A stretch of DNA of 64,000 bases from Combretum micranthum (Eukaryota; Streptophyta; Magnoliopsida; Myrtales; Combretaceae): assembly GCA_024138025.1 (NCBI GenBank), contig JAMXBD010000205.1:64501-128500 (forward strand). Direction: 5' to 3'. The position numbers were made by a program, and so were the translations under genes. Shown here piece after piece: positions 48,844 through 61,606 of this stretch (its first letter is position 1; each line of letters starts with the position of its first letter). Below the pieces are notes generated by a model. The model was not told the origin of the DNA. It did not search any database and saw only the letters and a list, made by a program, of their open reading frames with translations.

Positions 48844-50234
48844 GTGATAATTTAATAAGAGACAAAAATTTCTTGGAAAAGAAAATATAATAAGTAGTTG
48901 TAAGGATGTAAGAATAGAGTATGGGTAGTGTAGTGTAGGTTGTACTTGTGAATAGTGGTAAATAGTGGACAGATATCTACTTTACCGAGTAAAGAAAATA
49001 CGGGAAGAATAACAACTGTAATTTTTATAGCCCCGAAAATTATAAAATTTATATTTTTGAAATCTTATAAAATTTCGGTTCTAAGGAGTACTTCGGAAAT
49101 ATTTTTCTGATTTTCTAGTCCTCGAGGCTCGTTTTTTTTCCGTAATGGGCTCGAGAAGGCCCGGAATAGAAATTTTTCCGAATTTAAAACTTTCTAAAGT
49201 TTGAAATATACTTTAAAACAATAATTCACATTAATTTGTTTTATAAAACTTCTTTTGTTATGGAACTGAAGAAAAACCGGATCTAGGGTTTTAAGCGCCT
49301 CTTAGTAAGCTTGAACCAGAACTGATTTAGGGTTTCGTTCTTCGGTTTCCGAAGTTTATTGATTACCAGGAAAACCGGGGTACACGTTATAAGAATAATA
49401 AAATTGTGAAATGAATAATAGTAAATAATACCGAAAGACTAGCTAATTACCGGTAGTAATGAAATACAAATAAAATCGCAAAATCAAGTAATTCTAGTTA
49501 TCGAAAATTTATAAAACTAATATTTTAGATATCCTTATAAAAATATGAGTCTAACGGCATTAATAACATTTTTTAATATTTCGAATCCCAGGGCACGCTT
49601 TCGAAGTATGTACCCGATGGATTGGAAATAGATTGAAAATTTGTTAATCTCATCTTTTAGAGCATCCTAGACTTATACGAACAACTACACACCTTTTTCT
49701 CTTATTACGGCTCCTTGGTTTAGGAATATGGGGTTGCCGAATCTAGGCTACGGGGTTTCTTGGAGTTTCATGACCTAGGTTTTCCCCCGTTGACTTTCTG
49801 ATTTATACCTTTGCCAATTGGAAATTGATATTTTATGTTTATACAACATATCTGATTTGAGAAATTTATTTTAAATTTGATTTTTATAAGTATTTAATAT
49901 CTCTCAACGTTTTCGATTCTTTGGATTGAGTTTTATTTCCGAAGGTTAATCATTATTTACTTCTTAATAATTTGTTTTTGGGTTCTACTTTACCCATTTT
50001 ATAAGTTGGAGTTAAATAAAGAATTTGTCCTACATCGTGGTTTTGAATTGAAGTATATTGAGTTCCTATTTTATTTTTAAGGATTCTTATTTTTCTCACG
50101 ATTCAGAAGTTTCCAGATTCGTTGGGATTTGGGACTTATCAGAGTTCGGTTTTAATTCGGAGTGATTTTTAGGGTTTATTTTTGAAGTTCATCTTAGAAT
50201 TATTTACTAAAATTTTTCGAGGGCTTACATATAA

Positions 50235-51646
50235 CCTCTTTGTCTTGCCTCAATGCTTTCTTTTTTATATTTTTTTTTTCTCATAGAAATAATAAAAACA
50301 TTGCAACATATACTATGGCATTTTAACCGTATTAGTTATTAGCATTGTCTTCTAAATTCACGGGTAATTTCAACAATCTATAATAGGAGGTATATGTGTT
50401 TGTATGTAATATATGTACTTAGACACTGGCTTACCTCCTTTCTCACATTACAAATAAATAATATAAATCTTAGAATTAATAATAACTTTTTCTTATAATA
50501 GAATGAAAATGAGTAAGAAAGCCAACAATTTAATCAGTAGTGATTTGATATTGGATATAATATAATTATAATTATTAAAAAGAACTATTACATTATTTTT
50601 TTTATAGATTTTCATATTGGATCATATCTTAAACACATAGTCAACGTGAGACCTAATTTCAAAATAATGCCGAAAGACACACCAAAACCATATAGGATTT
50701 TGCTCTATAAAGTTTGTTGTTGTAATCCTTAGGTTTTGGCTATAGCATGAGTTAAAAGATTTAGAAAAAATTAAAAATTTAAATCTAATTTTATATCATA
50801 AAAAATAATAAATGTTTGATAGTACATTAATTAATATTTTCTAGTAATAATATATTGTTTTGCATACATTATAAAAGTTCTGATTTTTCATATTTTATAA
50901 TTAAACTTTTTCCAAAAATAGCATAAATTTATTGCAAGCTATCACAATGAGTTTTAAAGCATATCATGGACATATTGTCCTTTTTCTTAAATAAAGCTTC
51001 TTTCATCTTTCTTTAAATACTGATATGACAAATTTCAGTTAAACCATACTTGTTTTCTTTTACGAAAAAGAAAAGTAATCAGAGATTTGAAAGTTTACAC
51101 AAAACTAGGTGTGTTTTGTTTTCAAAGTACTAACAAGATATTTTCAAATCTACCTTTCCATCATCCTCTCTTTTACCCGTACAATATAGTTTCTTCCAAA
51201 CTTTCATGTTCTTGGCTTGAAAAACCCCAAGATCGTGTTTACAAGCTTTACAACCAGTGTTTTGGAAAAAAAAAAGCGAAGTATTCTTGAAAAGCACGAT
51301 ATGTAACTTCATTTTACCCTATTTTCAAGAAGTTATAGAAAGTATCTTTGTTTTGCCTTGTTTTCAAAGATTTCAAAAGTATGTTTATTAAATACACTAG
51401 TACATATGCATATTTCACCATTCACGAGGAATATTGTTTTTAGTAGGTATCATGTTTTAGAAAACTGAAAAACGAACCTGGTTTGTTGACAAACGCTAAA
51501 AACTGATAAAAGCCTGTTTTGCGAGTTGTTTAGGCTTAAAATGGAAAATGTTTTATATGAATTTGCATGAGAAAATTGATTATATCAATACATACTTACA
51601 TCAGAACAATTCATGCAATTAATTCATTTATTAGACCCATTTATCA
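50235..51646 (-). mobile_element. Possible 3' LTR of the decayed Athila-like element
   Basis: Directly after the polypurine tract the minus strand starts TGATAAATGGGTCTAATAAA at 51646, as an Athila LTR would. The far end was not found; copy D may have inserted within it. No open frame of interest; those at 51087-51312 are chance frames. Confidence 0.4.
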
Positions 51647-51650
51647 CTTA

Positions 51651-51666
51651 ACCCTCCCCCACACTT
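51651..51666 (-). other. Polypurine tract of the Athila-like element
   Basis: The minus strand reads AAGTGTGGGGGAGGG just before TGATAA, preceded by a GAGGACGATGTTTGTCTTAAG piece (around 51667-51690). This is a stretch I know from the 3' end of Athila internal regions. Confidence 0.7.
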
Positions 51667-51987
51667 AAGACAAACATCGTCCTCAATGTTTAAACAACAT
51701 AAACAGACAGGGGATTCAATTATCAAAACAATTTTTATTTAAAGAAAGATTTAAAAGAAATTGAGAAGTGAAGAAAACTTCTCTCTGTGTAAGCTCGAGG
51801 GTCAAACTTATCTTGTTGAGGCCTGTTTAAGTTTGTTAAAATAAAAACTTGGCACAATAGATGTTATTATCGAGGCTCAATTATGGACAAAAGTAATTCA
51901 TAATAAAAGAATGAAAACCAAGAATCTGTAGTTTATTAAAAAGAATAAAGAATATCTCTTTTTTTTTTTTTGTTTTTCAACAAGCCT
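51667..51987. other. Noncoding 3' internal region of the Athila-like element
   Basis: Lies between the integrase stop and the polypurine tract. Full Athila elements can carry an env-like frame here; none is seen. Confidence 0.5.
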
Positions 51988-53518
51988 TTATCTATTATGA
52001 GGGTGCATCAGGCTTATTTCTTCTATCATTATGGGATTTTGAGATGGTGCTTTATATAGTTTTAATCTTTGCCCATTAAGTCTGAAAATTTCTCCATCTT
52101 TTCCTTCAATCTCTATAGCACCATGAGGAAACACTTTGTGCACTTGAAAGGGCCCTGCCCACCTAGATTTAAGTTTCCCGGGAAAAAGCTTTAATCTAGT
52201 GTTAAATAGTAGCACTCTATCTCCTTCTTTGAATTCATGTGGAAACTTGATTCTAGAATCATGCCACTTTTTGACTTTTTCTTTGTATATCTTGTTGTTC
52301 TCATTGGCCTCCAGTCGTAGTTCATCCAATTCATTCATCTGCAAAAATATTTTCTTTCCAGCCTTTATGAGATCAAGATTTAGCAACTTAATAGCCCAGT
52401 ATGCTCTATGTTCTAGCTCAACAGGTAAATGACATGCTTTTCCATGCACTATTTTGTACGGGATTGTGCCCAAAGGTGTTTTGAAAGCTATTCTATATGC
52501 CCATAGCGTAACATCTAATTTTTTAGCCCAATCTTTTCTATTGGATGCTACAGTTTTTTCCAGAATTTGCTTGAGTTCTCTGTTAGAAACCTTAGCTTGT
52601 CCACTATTTGGGGGTAATAAGGGGTGGATACCCTGTGATGTACTCCATATCTTTTTAAAAATTTTCCATTTGGTCATTGCAAAAATGGTATCCTTATCAC
52701 CGATTAAGGCACTAGGACATCTAAATCTTGAAAACATTTTTTTTTTTCAATTTGTGACTATTCTAGCATCATTAGTGGAGCAAGCTTGAGCTTCCACCCA
52801 TTTTGAAACATAGTCAACAGCTATCATAATATATTTGTTGCCAAAAGATGTGGGAAAACGTTTCATGAAGTCTATGCCCCAAAAATCAAAGATTTTACAT
52901 TCTAAAATAAATTTTTGGGCATTTCATCCCTCTTCGAGACATTCCCTGTTTTTTGACAACTATCACAGTTTGAAATCAAAGTTTTTGCATCTTTGAAAAT
53001 TGATGGCCAATAAAATCCAGCTTCCAAAACCTTATGTGCTGTTTTGTTTGTACCATAGTGACCCCTAGTTGGTCCACTATGACAATGATTTAAAATTTTT
53101 CGGCCTTCTTAATGAGAAACACATCGCCAAATTACTTGGTCATAGCAAATTTGAAAAAGGAAAGGATCCTCCCAAAAATAATATTTCAAATAAGAAAAGA
53201 ACTTTTTCTTTTGGTTATAATCAAGCTTTGTGAGAATTTCTTTGTCAATTGAGTAATTGGCTATATCTGCAAACCAAGGGACGAAATTATCTATGGTGCA
53301 CACAAAACTTAAATTTTTCATTTGGAAATGTTTCATCAATCTCAATCTTAGAGTCATTTTCACATGGATTATCAAGTCGTAATAAATGATATGCAACTAA
53401 GTTTTCACACTTTTTTTATCTTTTATATCCAAATCAAACTCTTGCAATAATAGAATCCATCTAATCAATCTGGGTTTTGCATCAGTTTTTGCAAGCAAAT
53501 ATTTTAATGCAGAGTGGT
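51988..53518 (-). pseudogene. Athila-like pol remnant: RNase H end and integrase
   Basis: This is the 3' half of an Athila polyprotein. Reading leftwards from 53518: the end of RNase H ([20 protein letters not shown]), a broken zinc-binding region (C...C at about 52950, CDSC-like), the degraded start of the integrase core, then an open stretch of 249 codons (52737-51988) with the integrase core end and C-terminal domain ([39 protein letters not shown]). The position of the third catalytic acid looks changed (GQAKVSNRE where relatives have GQVEVSNRE), and D-GGT reads DKDT. Frame breaks and stops are frequent before 52737. It continues at 61607 across the nested insertion. Confidence 0.88.
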
Positions 53519-54204
53519 TGTAAACCCCTCAATTTCCAGGGAATAAACCCTAACTCTAGTCAAATAGGATTTTCAAAAGTCAACTAAGATCAAGACAATC
53601 TAACAGTTTCAACTCTGGCAATCCCGTGTTCGAAACCTGAGAATAATACAAATAAGTTAATGATGGATTATAGTTCGGAATAATATAAGATAGATTAAAA
53701 AGATCAGATTTGTCAAAATTTGATTCGTTTTGAACCCAAACGGGATATGTCTCGAAAAACATGCCATGGTGCCCGAAATAGTAAAAATATTTTGATAACA
53801 CCAAAAGACCCGTGATTATACAAGGATTTCAAAAATATCAGTTTTGTAATTTTTCGGTAACTAAAAATATCAAATATATCTCGTTTACGTGTATTTTGGT
53901 ATTTTATTTGTCTAGTCTACTATTCATAGTACTATTTCTACTATTCATTACTATTTTACTATCTTTACTTTATCTTACAACTTACTTCTTACTACCTATA
54001 CACCTATTTCTTATACTTTTATATTTCCAATACAATTTTTTACTAGACTTCTCTTACAATTCATTACATTTCTTTATCAAATTAATTTTTTTCACTCTCT
54101 CCCTCTCTCTTCCCCTTAGAACCGGCGCTATACTCCCTTTCCCCTCTCAATTTCATTTTCTTTTTCAATTTATTTTAATACACTAAAATTCCCTCCACAT
54201 TTAT

Positions 54205-54213
54205 CTATAAATA
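54205..54213 (+). promoter_or_regulatory. LTR TATA box, copy E
   Basis: CTATAAATA, about 690 bases into the LTR, followed by a C/T-rich leader without ATG up to the first donor-like site at 54400. Confidence 0.65.
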
Positions 54214-55884
54214 TCCCTTCCCTCCTTCACACTTTATACATACTTCTTATACCTTAACAAAACTCTACCAAATTTTTCCTCTCAAATTCTCTCTGTAAAA
54301 ATCCTCTCTCAAACACTTTCTACCATTCATCACTCTTCAAGAAAAAATAACAAACACACTACCCATTCATCTCTTTTCAAATACTCCATTAAACCTTAGG
54401 TAAAATCTTGCCTATATTTCTTTGCCATGTCATGTAACTTAAATGACCATGGTGTGTGTTTCCTAAACAAATAATTGTTATGGAAGTAATACTATGTTCA
54501 TGTTTTGTTATTGTTCATGAACAAATCTCATTTTATAATTGTCTTGTTTTATTATCATTATCTTATTATTATTATTCTAATCTAACTCCTATATGTTAGT
54601 AAATATATTTGTGTATATATATTTCCTGGAGCATATGAGCTCACTAACATAACATTTATTTGTTTATGCATTGCAATTTATTTATCTACTTGTGTCATGC
54701 AATTTATTAAGACTAGTCTTTCTAACCTTAGACTTGTTTTTATTAAGTCAAAACATTTTTTTTTCTTTTCTTTTATATTCTTAGTTCCGGGAAGCCTTGA
54801 TGAAGCTAAGGTTTCCAATACTTGACCATATTATTATATTTATATGCTTATTATGTTTCTTTCTATCTTATTATGTATTATTCTTACTTTTTTCATTACT
54901 ACATAATCATATTCATGCATGATTACAATGTTGTTGTCTTAATAAAAATTTAAAATGGGTTCTTTCTTTCGTAAAGAAGAGTAAACTATATTTCTTACAC
55001 TTAACAAAGAATTTTTCAACAAAAGATCTAAGTATGGTTATTAATAAACTCTTTTCAAAAGCTTACACAAGCTAATCACAAATTTTAAAGTATTAGTAAT
55101 GAATATTTCTTCAAATAATAAAAGGAACTCATTTCTTTATAAATCGAAACTAAATACTCTATAAAAATATAATTTTTAGCATTAAACTTAAGATTTTAAC
55201 CCAACCATATCTTTTATAGCACTTAAATAGGTTCATCCTATACTTTGAAAATCACTTACTAAGTAAACGTCTACAAGACTTAATTTTAATATTGTTATTC
55301 TCTTTTCAAAGTTAAATTGAAATCTTTGCTAAGTTCTAATGTTGATAATTCCTTATTATGAAAGCTTTTCTTATAAACTTATCTAAAAAAATTATGTCAC
55401 CACTTGATAAATATTAAGAATAAAACAAGTTTTTTAAATCAAGGTAACATTAACTCATTTTAGGAACCAACTTAGAAAAATAAAATTTACCAAGAAAGTG
55501 AAGTTTTAAAAAGGTAAACTTGTTTTCAAAAGAAATAGAAGAATATAAAAATGAGGGGAAAGCATACATTTAACACAACTCCAAATATTAGATAACACTA
55601 ACAACTTAAGAAAATTTTTGAAAACATTATTTTTCAATCACTAGAAATAAAATTGGTAAATAACTTAAAGGACCAAATTTTTGGAAATTGATTTATCTTT
55701 GAAAAGTTAGGAAATGAAATTACAATAGGAAAACACTCACTTGTAATAACCAAAGAATCTTTAAGTTTTCCTTGTAGCAATTTTAAAAAAAAAAGGAAAA
55801 ATTTTCAAAGTTTTCATCTTTTAAAACTCTTAAAAACAAAAAAATCAATGTCGAGAAAACAATACAAAAATCATGCATACAATA

Positions 55885-55894
55885 TGAGTATATG

Positions 55895-55925
<31 letters not shown>

Positions 55926-55935
55926 ATGTGTGTGT
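55885..55935. repeat. (TA)n(TG)n compound microsatellite in copy E
   Basis: A TA run followed by a TG run. The equivalent site in copy F at 58866-58890 is a pure AT run, so the repeat has changed since the copies split. Confidence 0.9.
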
Positions 55936-56296
55936 TCAAAGGATTTTTCAACTATACAAATATCCATCTATTTGTTTAAAGGTTTTTGGATGAAGAAAAG
56001 TTGGAAAAAAAATTAAATTTTAAAAACGGGGAATTTCATCACTGCTTTTTCCCCTTCTGTTTTGGGACCAAAACGACCCATTTTGATAAAAATAACCTTA
56101 GAGATAGATAGATTTTTTTGAGCAGGTAGAAAACGATATATAATATGCAAAATTCCAAGTTAAAATGAACAAGTTATGGCCATTTTAAGTTGGAATTTCC
56201 TCCTATCCGAATTTTAACATAAATGCTATAATAGAATTAGAAAGTTCAAGTAGAACTTCCACGAAATACTCATTTCGAGTATTTTTTTTCTTTTAG

Positions 56297-56367
56297 GTAA
56301 TAAAGCTTGGGAAGATCCATATTCGGAAGACTATTACAAGTAAAGAATTTATGGCAAGGATGATCGA
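56297..56367 (+). other. Small leader exon, LTR copy E
   Basis: Bounded by a long T tract ending TTTTAG (56295-56296) and by GTGAGT (56368). After GT the frame has 14 codons, NKAWEDPYSEDYYK, then TAA. The first donor-like site is CCTTAG|GTAAAAT at 54400. The second acceptor is weak in this copy (ACACAAG at 57031). Confidence 0.5.
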
Positions 56368-58409
56368 GTGAGTTTATCTCCTACCTTTACGTACTTGTTT
56401 ATGCTTGTAGCTAGAAGCACTAAAAGTAGGAAAAGATGGAAATGGATTATGCATGATAATATTGGTTGAAAGAATACTAAGCATATCGAGACATGAATTG
56501 TTGTTAATTAAATTATGTTTTATTATTATCATGCTAGAGTGTGTGCAAATTCTGTGATCTTAATCATATATTACGAGTTATATTAATCTATTCATGCATA
56601 TCATGTAGCTAGACTCATTTCATTAGCTACTATGCTCGATGGGACAAGAGTATAATAGTGGGGTTTACGGGACCCGTAAGTCTGCAAGATGGCCGAATAG
56701 GAGCCCGAAAGAACTATTTAAAGATGGGTGAATAGAAGCCTGAAAAAACTATTTCAGGATGGGTGAGTAGGAGCCTGAAATAAACTACAAAGTTGGATTT
56801 CAGAGATTGGTTTTAAAGAGCCAAAAACACTAAACCCCTAATAGAGGGGTAAATTTGTTTAAACATATGATTTCCGGTAGATCATACGTACTGCTTGTTC
56901 ACTTGCTTGATGCATTTTCATATGTTTGTTTAAATAACTCGTTTGAATTTGTTATTACGAGTTCATTAATCAAAGAATATTCTCCCTAAGTTGATTGAGC
57001 TTAGTCCCTAATAGATTTTTGTTGACACAAGATCGATATCTCTTTTGTCCAAGGACTTCATATACCCGAGTTGAATCATGTTTTGAGAAGTTTCTGGGGC
57101 AAATCCTTTTGAAGATCTTATAAATAGATTTCTTTAAATATCTTTTAGTTCTAGTATTTTTCTTTATGTAAAAGACTAAAATGATATTATAATCTTTGGA
57201 GATTTATCGGGGGAATACTCCTAAGTGATGTAAGGGCCATATTCTTAATGTTGAAGTTAGATATTTATCTATATTTGTTGCATGCTATATTTACTATCTC
57301 AAACTACATATCCTACCAGAGTCTCCTATTGTTGTGATAGAAGCCTTGTCATGCCCCAAAGGGTACTCTAGACGTGGAAGTCCGCTACATATAGTATTAA
57401 AACTTAAGAATGACTTCCCGAAGTCATTCAAAAGCTTCAATACCATATGTAAGGTGTCTATCACAACAATAGGACACACTGGTGGAATGTGTAGTTCGAG
57501 ATAGTAAATTCAGCATATAAGAAATCTAAATAACCATCTAATTTCAACATTATAAGAATATAATCCTTACATCATCTTAAGGGTTTTCCCCTAAAAATCT
57601 CCAAACAATCATAATATCAGCTTAGACTTTCTCACAAGGAAATAATACTAACACCAAAAGATATTAAAGGATATTTAGCCTAAGATCTTCAAAGTATTTC
57701 GAGAAGCTCCCCAAAACATAATCCCACTCAAGTATATGAATTTCTTGAGCATAAGAGATATTGGTCCTGTTGCAACAAAAGTCTATCGGAGTATAAGCAT
57801 AACTAGCTTAGTGAGAATATTCCTTGAATCAATGTACTCGTATCAATAATTTCAATCAAGTTATTAAACAAGCATATGAATGCAACAAGCAAGTGAACAA
57901 GCAATACATATGATATACCGGAAATCATATGTTTTGAATGGATTCACCCCTCCATTCGGGGTTAGGTGTTTCAGGCTCTTTAAAACTCATATTTGAAATC
58001 CAACTTATGTATTTTATTTCTGGTTCCTACTCGCCTATCCTAAAATAGTTCTTTTTGGCTCCTATTAGCCCATCTTGTAGATTTATGGCTTCTGCAAACC
58101 CGATAACTATACTCTTGTCCCATCGAGTATAGTAGCTCATGAAATGAAACTAACTACGTAATATGCATGAATAAATTAAAATATATAACTTGAAGTATGT
58201 AATTAACATATTTTAAAGCAATCATAGAATTGCAGACATTCCAGCATGGTAATAAAACACAATTTGATTTAACAACAATTCATGTCCCGATATGCTTAGT
58301 ATTCTTTCAATTAATGTTATCATACAAAATTTAGTTTTATCTTTTCTTACTTATAGTACCTCTAGCTACAAGCACAAACAAGTACGTAAAAGATAGAGGA
58401 TAAACTCAC

Positions 58410-58506
58410 TCGGCTATGATGACACTTCTTTCTTATGGATGAGTGGATTGACAATTCCATTAATCGAAATAATCCTCCGGGTATGAACACTCCTCCTTAT
58501 GATCAC
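58410..58506 (-). other. Small leader exon, LTR copy F
   Basis: Bounded by TTCTTGATTAG|G (58508-58507) and GTGAGT (58409 downward). The frame after GT has 14 codons, DHKEECSYPEDYFD, then TAA. The first donor-like site CCTTAG|GTAAAAT is at 60416 and the second acceptor-like site TTGCAACAG is at 57769-57767. Confidence 0.5.
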
Positions 58507-60600
58507 CTAATCAAGAAGAATACCCATAATGAGTATTTCTTGTTGATTCTATGGTAATTATAAAAAAATATGTCATAAGATCGTTAAAATTCGTATAGAG
58601 GATAATTTCAACTTAAAATGGCCATAACTTGGTCATTTTAACTCGGAATTGGGCATAAATATTTCGTTTTCTACCTATTTAAAAAGATCTATCTATTTCT
58701 AAGGTTTTTTATCATAATAAAAAACAATTTGGGTTGCAAACTACTACGCTACAAAATAGTCACGAATTTATAGTCCACAAAATATGATTTTCTAAACTTC
58801 TTTTTACTAAAAATCCTTAAGCAAAATATATGGATATTTATATAGTTTGAAAAATCATTTGAACATATATATATATATATATATATATATACTCACATTG
58901 TATACATGATTTTTGTAGTGTTGTCTCAATATTGATATTTCTCAAACAATTTGTCTTCAAGAGTTTTAAAAGATGAAACTTTGAAAATTTCTCCTTTTGG
59001 AATTGCTAGAAAGTAAACTAAAATATACTTGGGTTGTTATGAGGGAGTGTCTTCCTATTATAATTCCATTTTTTATCTTTTCAAAAGTAAATTACTTTCC
59101 AAAAATTTGGTTCTTTAAGTTATTTACCAACTTTATTCTAGTGATTAAAAAAAATAAAGCTTTTCAAAAATTTACTTAAGTTGTTAGTGTAGTCAAATAT
59201 TGGAGTTGTGTTAAATGTATGTTTTCCTCTCATTTTTATACCCTTTTTCCTCTTTAGAAAATAAGTTTACCTTTAAAACTCTACTTTCTTGGCAATTTTA
59301 TTTTTCTAAGTTGGTTTCTAAATTAGTGAGTTGACTTTACCTTAATTTGAAAACTTGTTTTATTCCTAATATTTATCAAGTGGTGGAATAATTCTTTTAG
59401 ATAATTCTATAAGAAAAGCTTTTTTAATAAAGAATTGTCAATATTAGAACTTTGTAAAAATTTCATTTTGATTTAAAAAAAGAGAATAACAATGTAAAAA
59501 ATTAAGTTTTGAAGAAACCTTCTTAGTATGTGATTTTTGAAGTCTATAGTGAACTTATTTAAGTTTTATAAAAGATATGGTTGAGTTAAAATCTTAAGTT
59601 CAATGCTAAAAAAAAATTCTATCTTCATGGGATATTTTAGTTTTGATTTATAAAAGAAAAGAGTTCCTTTTATTTGAAGAAATGTTCATTACTACTACTT
59701 CTAAAATTTATGATTAGCTTATCTTTTGAAAGGAGTTTATTAAAAAACAAAACTTAGATCTTTAGTTGAAAATTCCTTTGTTAAGAAATCTAGTTCACTT
59801 TTCCTTATTTTAAGAAAGAATCCATTTTTATTTTTATTGAAGACAACAACATTCTAATCATGCATAAATATGATTATGTAGCAATGAAAGAGTAAAAATA
59901 ATATATAATAAGATAGAAAGAAATACTCATAAATAAACGTAATAATATGGTCAAGCATTGGGAACCTAGCTTCATCAAGGTAGCCCGAGACTAAGAATAG
60001 ACTAGTCCCAAAAAGAAAGAAAAGATAAAAAAGAAAATCATTTTGACTTGATATGGACAAGTATAAGACTAGAAAGACCGGTCTTAATAAATTGCTTGAA
60101 ACAAGTAAATAAATAAATTGCAAGGCATGAATAAATATATAAATTACAAAGCATGAAAATAAATAAATAACAAATGAGCTTATATGCTCTTAAAGAAATA
60201 TATATACATAATGTACATAATACTATATAGGAGTTAGATTAGAGCAAAATAATAATAATAACAACAACAACATAATAACATAATGTAAAATAGGAACATG
60301 AACAAAAACAAAACATGAACATATTGTTGCTTCTTTAACTCTCATGAGTCTAAGAAATATACACTAAACTCATGCTAAGTTATATGAAAATGACAAAAAT
60401 ATATGTAGGATTTTACCTAAGGTTTAATGGAATATTTGAAAAGAGAATGAATAGGTAGTGTGTTTGTTATTTTTCTTGAAGAGTAGTAAATAGTAGAGAG
60501 TGTTTGGAGAGGGGATTATTAGAGAGAGGTTTTGAGAGACAATTTTGGTGGAGTTTTGTTATGTAAAATGAATGCGTGAAAGAATGAAGGAGGAAGGGGG

Positions 60601-60609
60601 TATTTATAG
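60601..60609 (-). promoter_or_regulatory. LTR TATA box, copy F
   Basis: CTATAAATA on the minus strand, same context as copies A and B. Confidence 0.65.
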
Positions 60610-61606
60610 AATTTTGGAGTGGAAATTAGATGTAATAAAATAAATTGAAAAAGAAATAATATTGGAAAAGAGAGAGGGAGGGCCGATGGTAATGAGGGGA
60701 GAAAGGGAGAGTGTTTTGATTAATTTTTGTATCTTTGTAATGAAAAGAAATAATGTGTAAGGTTTAATGTGAATAAAGTTGTGTTGGAAATGTAAAAGTA
60801 TAAGAGATAAGTGTATAGGTAGTAAGAAATAGCTGTAAGAAAAAATAGAGATAGTGAAATAGTAATGAATAGTACTATGAATAGTAGACTAGACAATAAA
60901 ATACCGGTAGTAATAAAATACGCGTAAAAGAGCTATATTTGATATTTTTAGTTACCGAAAATTTGTGAAACTGATATTTTTGAAATCCTTGTATAAAATC
61001 GTTCCTACGGTGTTATCAGAATATTTTTATTATTCCGGAGTCCGGGACACACTTTTCGAGAACTGATTCTGTTTGAGTCCGAAGGACACTTGAAATCGAC
61101 GAATATGATATTTTTATACTTCTCTATCTTATTGCGAACTCTTATAAGCCATTAACTCAATTTTGTTTTCTAGGGTTTGAGAGCGCAGATTGCCGAAGTT
61201 GAAACTGTTAGATTGTCTTAATCCTTGTTGACTTTTGAAACTCTGATTTGACTAGGGTTAGGGTTTAATCTAACTTTACCCTAAAAATTGAGGGGTTTAT
61301 ATTAGGAATCAGATAGATGGACCTTCTCCTGCTCGGATTTTTGAATCGAACGATTATTGAATTTTCTATTTTTGTTTTCAAAGATTCTTATGAAATCCTG
61401 TGATCGAAATTGTTTAAGGTTCGATTTCAACTTGGGTCAACTTTAGGATTTCAATCCGGTATTCCAAAACTATTCTCGAGAAATTCGAGGTTTACACGCC
61501 TTGCATATGGTGTTGACACTTTAGCATGACTTCGGGAAGTTATTCTTAAGTTTTAGTACTGTATATAGCAGACTGTCACGTCTAGAGTACCCTTTGGGGC
61601 ATGACA

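Larger units (their letters stand above)
44017..50229 (-). mobile_element. Solo long LTR (copy D), minus strand, TSD TATAA, with nested insert
   Basis: Plus-strand ends are TGTCACGCCCCAAAGAG (44017) and GAGGGCTTACA (50229), flanked exactly by TATAA (44012-44016, 50230-50234). Removing the TGATAA insert 46901-48843 and one GTGAT gives about 4265 bases. It has no internal domains, so it is best read as a solo LTR. An internal duplication in U3 repeats the ACCGGTAGTAAT / AAAATACGGG region (about 48950-49400 versus 49405-49690). Confidence 0.9.
57347..61496 (-). mobile_element. Solo long LTR (copy F) inserted inverted into copy E
   Basis: Plus-strand ends are TGTCATGCCCCAAAGGG and TCGAGGTTTACA, 4150 bases. 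Flanks are AGCCT (57342-57346) and CGCCT (61497-61501), a 4/5 target duplication. Comparing with copy F's own inner sequence shows that copy E reads straight through once F is removed. The TATA box is at 60601-60609 on the minus strand. Confidence 0.9.
53519..61606 (+). mobile_element. Solo long LTR (copy E), TSD GTGGT, with inverted sister LTR inside
   Basis: Starts TGTAAACCCCTCAATTTCC and ends TACCCTTTGGGGCATGACA, flanked exactly by GTGGT (53514-53518, 61607-61611). Its own sequence is 53519-57346 plus 61502-61606 (about 3.93 kb). Between these sits copy F in the opposite orientation. No internal domains or primer site are present. It splits the RNase H region of the Athila-like element. 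The TATA box is at 54205. Open frames such as 53812-54186 are chance frames. Confidence 0.92.

Noticed and set aside
53812..54186. 124-codon hydrophobic frame on the plus strand
   Set aside because: Product of the C/T-rich leader of LTR copy E; spans the TATA region and is not kept in copy F.
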